A stretch of 64,000 bases of DNA from positions 1,240,001-1,304,000 of the forward strand of contig CP103029.1 in the NCBI GenBank assembly GCA_024752435.1. Direction: 5' to 3'. Shown here piece by piece: positions 61,916-64,000 of the stretch (positions within the stretch are counted from its first letter, which is position 1; each line of letters opens with the position of its first letter). This DNA comes from Allantophomopsis cytisporea. Taxonomy: Eukaryota; Ascomycota; Leotiomycetes; Phacidiales; Phacidiaceae. The position numbers and the translations under genes are program-made. Below the pieces are notes generated by a model. That model did no database searches. It worked only from the letters and a program-made list of their open reading frames with translations, and had not been told where the DNA came from.

Positions 61916-62610
61916 AATGTGACCTAGGACTCAGTGGTGTGTCTTGTATATTGTTGATGGTACTCAACAGGAAGAAGTCGCGACTTTAGAACCCGCATAC
62001 GACGATGGAGAAAGCGACTGTTTGTAATGTATGACGAGGGAGAGGGGAGGGGGGTTTTTTTTTCAAGTGATAAATCTATGAATGGTAGAATTCATCAGTA
62101 TTGTGTGTATGAAGTAAGTTTCAATATGTTTATGAGGGCGTGTTGATGTGGTGGATGTATTGACTTTCTCTCGCGTGTTGGGAGGCTCGCTGGAAAGCTC
62201 GAGGTTGTCCGACCAGGCAACAGAAGAGGGCAATGTATTGACGAACCTTCAATTGCAGTGCTGGCGCATGAGATGTATAATTACGATTTGTTGGATGAGG
62301 TGAATGCAATACGAATAAACGATTGTGTATGTCCGAATCGAAGAAGGACGCCCGCGGCCTGTAGTAATGGAAAGAATCTCGTTCGTTTCAAGGTCGGGCA
62401 GATAGAAGAGAGATCACTTTTACCGCAACTCTCAACGTTCCCGATATGAAGAAGGCGAATGGTGAGAGGATTTTTGGAGGAAATGAGGGAAGTTTTAGGT
62501 GTTAACTTCGCGAGATAGGACTTCGGCAATAATAGGTAGTGGTAGTTTGGCTGAATTGGCGGAGTAGCGGGCGGGGAGATGATGTGGTGTGAGTGAGGAC
62601 TTAGGGGTGG

Positions 62611-62635
62611 TTCTTCTCTCTCTCTCTCTCTCTTT
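62611..62635. repeat. CT dinucleotide repeat
   Basis: Uninterrupted ct repeats followed by a T-rich tract. Confidence 0.9.
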
Positions 62636-62989
62636 TTCTTTTTCGGCGTTCCTCTCTTTCTCTTTCAGTCTTGCCTTGTTTTTCTTCTTTATTTGGTTCG
62701 TGTTTGAGTGAGAAAATGGGAGAGATTTGATGTGAGGGCGATTGAGGCGAGGAGGGGAATGCAGAAAGAAGCAAAGGGGTTATTAGCAGGGTTGAAATTG
62801 AATATTGTATATCCTTCCTTCTTTTTCTTTTTTTCTTCTTATTTTGCCCCGTGATTTTTTTCCTTTCCTTTTTTCTTATTTTATCTTTTGATTTATTTTT
62901 CTTCGTCCTTTCTTAGGGAAGAATAGGAAGCAAAAAAGGCAGTGGAGAAAACGGGAAGGATTATGAGAGGGTGATTGAGGTGTGCTCCA

Positions 62990-63063
62990 AGGAGGAGGTG
63001 GAGGGTGGAGGTGGAGAGGAGGAGGAGGAGGAGGAGGAGGAGGAGGAGGAGGAGATAGAGAGG
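62990..63063. repeat. GGA trinucleotide repeat
   Basis: An almost pure purine tract made of gga/ggtgga units, about 70 bases long, with roughly ten perfect gga copies in the middle. Confidence 0.92.
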
Positions 63064-63160
63064 ACCAGGACGAAAAGTGGATATCAGTAAGAGTAACAAT
63101 AGCCAGCGGCAGCAACAGCACAATTGACGATATATGTCTGTGTGTTTACGTATGTATATG

Positions 63161-63200
63161 CGTGTGTGTGTGTGTGTGTATATAAGTATATGTGTGTATG
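63161..63200. repeat. GT dinucleotide repeat
   Basis: A run of gt repeats flanked by tatg/tgtat variants. Confidence 0.9.
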
Positions 63201-63221
63201 AATGGTACGGTAATAAGCTGC

Positions 63222-63268
63222 TGGTAAGTAAGGTAAAGTAAGGTAAGGTCAGATCAGGTCAGGTCAGT
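63222..63268. repeat. AGGTA/AGGTC short tandem repeats
   Basis: Five- to six-base units taagg/aggtca repeated about eight times with drift. Confidence 0.8.
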
Positions 63269-63549
63269 TGAATTGGAGAGGTTAGTTAGTCGGTAGGTAG
63301 AGCGAGTATGTATTAGTTTATTTCGTATGAGTAAAATAGATTTCTATGGGCTCGTATGTAGGTATGTATGTATTGTGTTGACTCTTGTGTGTGCAGACAT
63401 GCGCAGGTGTGTGTGTGTATATGTGTAAGTGTAAGGTTGTAAGTGTGTGCGCGCGCGTTCCAGTGTACGGAATATCCGTTTCTGTTCTTGGCCACTCACT
63501 GTCTATCAGTCTGTCTCGACTTTTGTCTGAAGGTGAAGATGCTTAGATG

Positions 63550-63675
63550 TTTCTTCTTCTTCTTCTTCTTCTTCATCGTCATCTTCTTCTTCTCCTTCTT
63601 CTCCTTCTTCTCCTTCTTCTTCTTCTTCTTCTTCTCCGCCACCTCCTCTTCCTCCTCCTCCCCCCCCTCCTCCTC
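63550..63675. repeat. TTC/TCC polypyrimidine repeat
   Basis: More than 110 bases of nearly pure pyrimidine built from ttc and tcc units, with two short interruptions. Confidence 0.92.
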
Positions 63676-64000
63676 GTACTTCGTAATCATCTGTCGGCTT
63701 CTATCTGTTACTCTTTCTAGTGCACTATCAAGTATTTGGAGTAGTATTGTATCAACAGGCATGAATAAGGATGCTCTCTGATGACACCAAATGGCCCAGA
63801 ACCCATACATAGTGTCGTATGTGAGTTGAGATGGAGAATACTCCGTGTTCCTAATCGGAGAAGGGTTAGCTTGAATCTACTACCATCCTTAACCCCTGTT
63901 GGGGCTGCTAAACTACCTATGGTATGTATCTATCTCCATCTAGCTGATGGTGGGCTCCGTTGAGATCGTGGGCGCAATGTAATTCGCTCATAGAATAAAG

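Larger units (their letters stand above)
61916..64000. other. BNI4 5' flank, microsatellite-rich, no gene seen
   Basis: A purine/pyrimidine-skewed region, probably the promoter and a long leader of the BNI4-like gene, followed by several microsatellites listed separately. The frames seen here encode homopolymer-like Pro, Gly, Phe or Lys runs and are artefacts of the repeats. Confidence 0.55.

Noticed and set aside
62876..63123. Poly-Pro/poly-Leu frames on the minus strand
   Set aside because: Direct product of the GGA repeat read on the other strand.
63443..63810. Poly-Phe/poly-Lys frames
   Set aside because: Produced by the TTC repeat tract; no real gene features.

Overview
The window is nuclear DNA from a filamentous ascomycete (Pezizomycotina). 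Genes carry short GT-AG introns of about 45-70 nt with CTAAC/CTGAC-like branch sites. There are fungal-only families (2EXR proteins, a Zn2Cys6 regulator, an NLR with NACHT and ankyrin repeats, a CAS1-type O-acetyltransferase, SIP5, BNI4, VIP1) and wide AT-rich intergenic stretches. Gene content and style suggest Leotiomycetes, perhaps Sclerotiniaceae. That lineage call is inference and was not tested by any search. I saw no rRNA, tRNA, CRISPR or intact transposon.

Layout. 2.5-5.6 kb: an ELO fatty-acid elongase and a small hypothetical gene. 6.4-11.3 kb: housekeeping genes, namely a vacuolar carboxypeptidase Y-like peptidase (minus), divergent to SDO1/SBDS (plus), then ribosomal protein S18 (minus) with a four-base first coding exon. 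12.8-17.7 kb: a secreted protein of unknown function, an HSL-type alpha/beta hydrolase and a small Cys/His-rich protein. 18.8-23.8 kb: two tandem 2EXR paralogues in AT-rich DNA. 25.7-33.1 kb: a CAS1-type membrane O-acetyltransferase, a convergent membrane-anchored coiled-coil protein and an amino-acid permease. 34.5-38.2 kb: an alpha/beta-hydrolase-NACHT-ankyrin NLR broken by three lesions. 38.8-39.6 kb: a GNAT acetyltransferase. 42.8-53 kb: SIP5, a VIP1-like RRM gene, a low-complexity coiled-coil protein and DUS1. 53.6-57.3 kb: two decayed genes arranged head to head, a Zn2Cys6 regulator and a DAPG-hydrolase-like secreted enzyme. 59.1-61.9 kb: a BNI4-like protein, with a 5' flank full of microsatellites.

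How the parts fit. Most genes are independent and each has its own promoter; there is no clear biosynthetic cluster. The blocks at 6-11 kb and 42-53 kb are conserved housekeeping DNA. The blocks at 17-24 kb, 34-38 kb and 53-57 kb look like accessory DNA with duplication and gene decay.

The most unusual locus is the VIP1-like gene at 46.4-47.8 kb. A three-repeat cysteine-rich (metallothionein-like) coding segment lies inside what also reads as a well-formed 3' intron. Splicing gives one C-terminus and intron retention gives a 21-cysteine tail, and both frames are open. Exon junctions throughout are my own reading of splice signals and phase, without transcript data.
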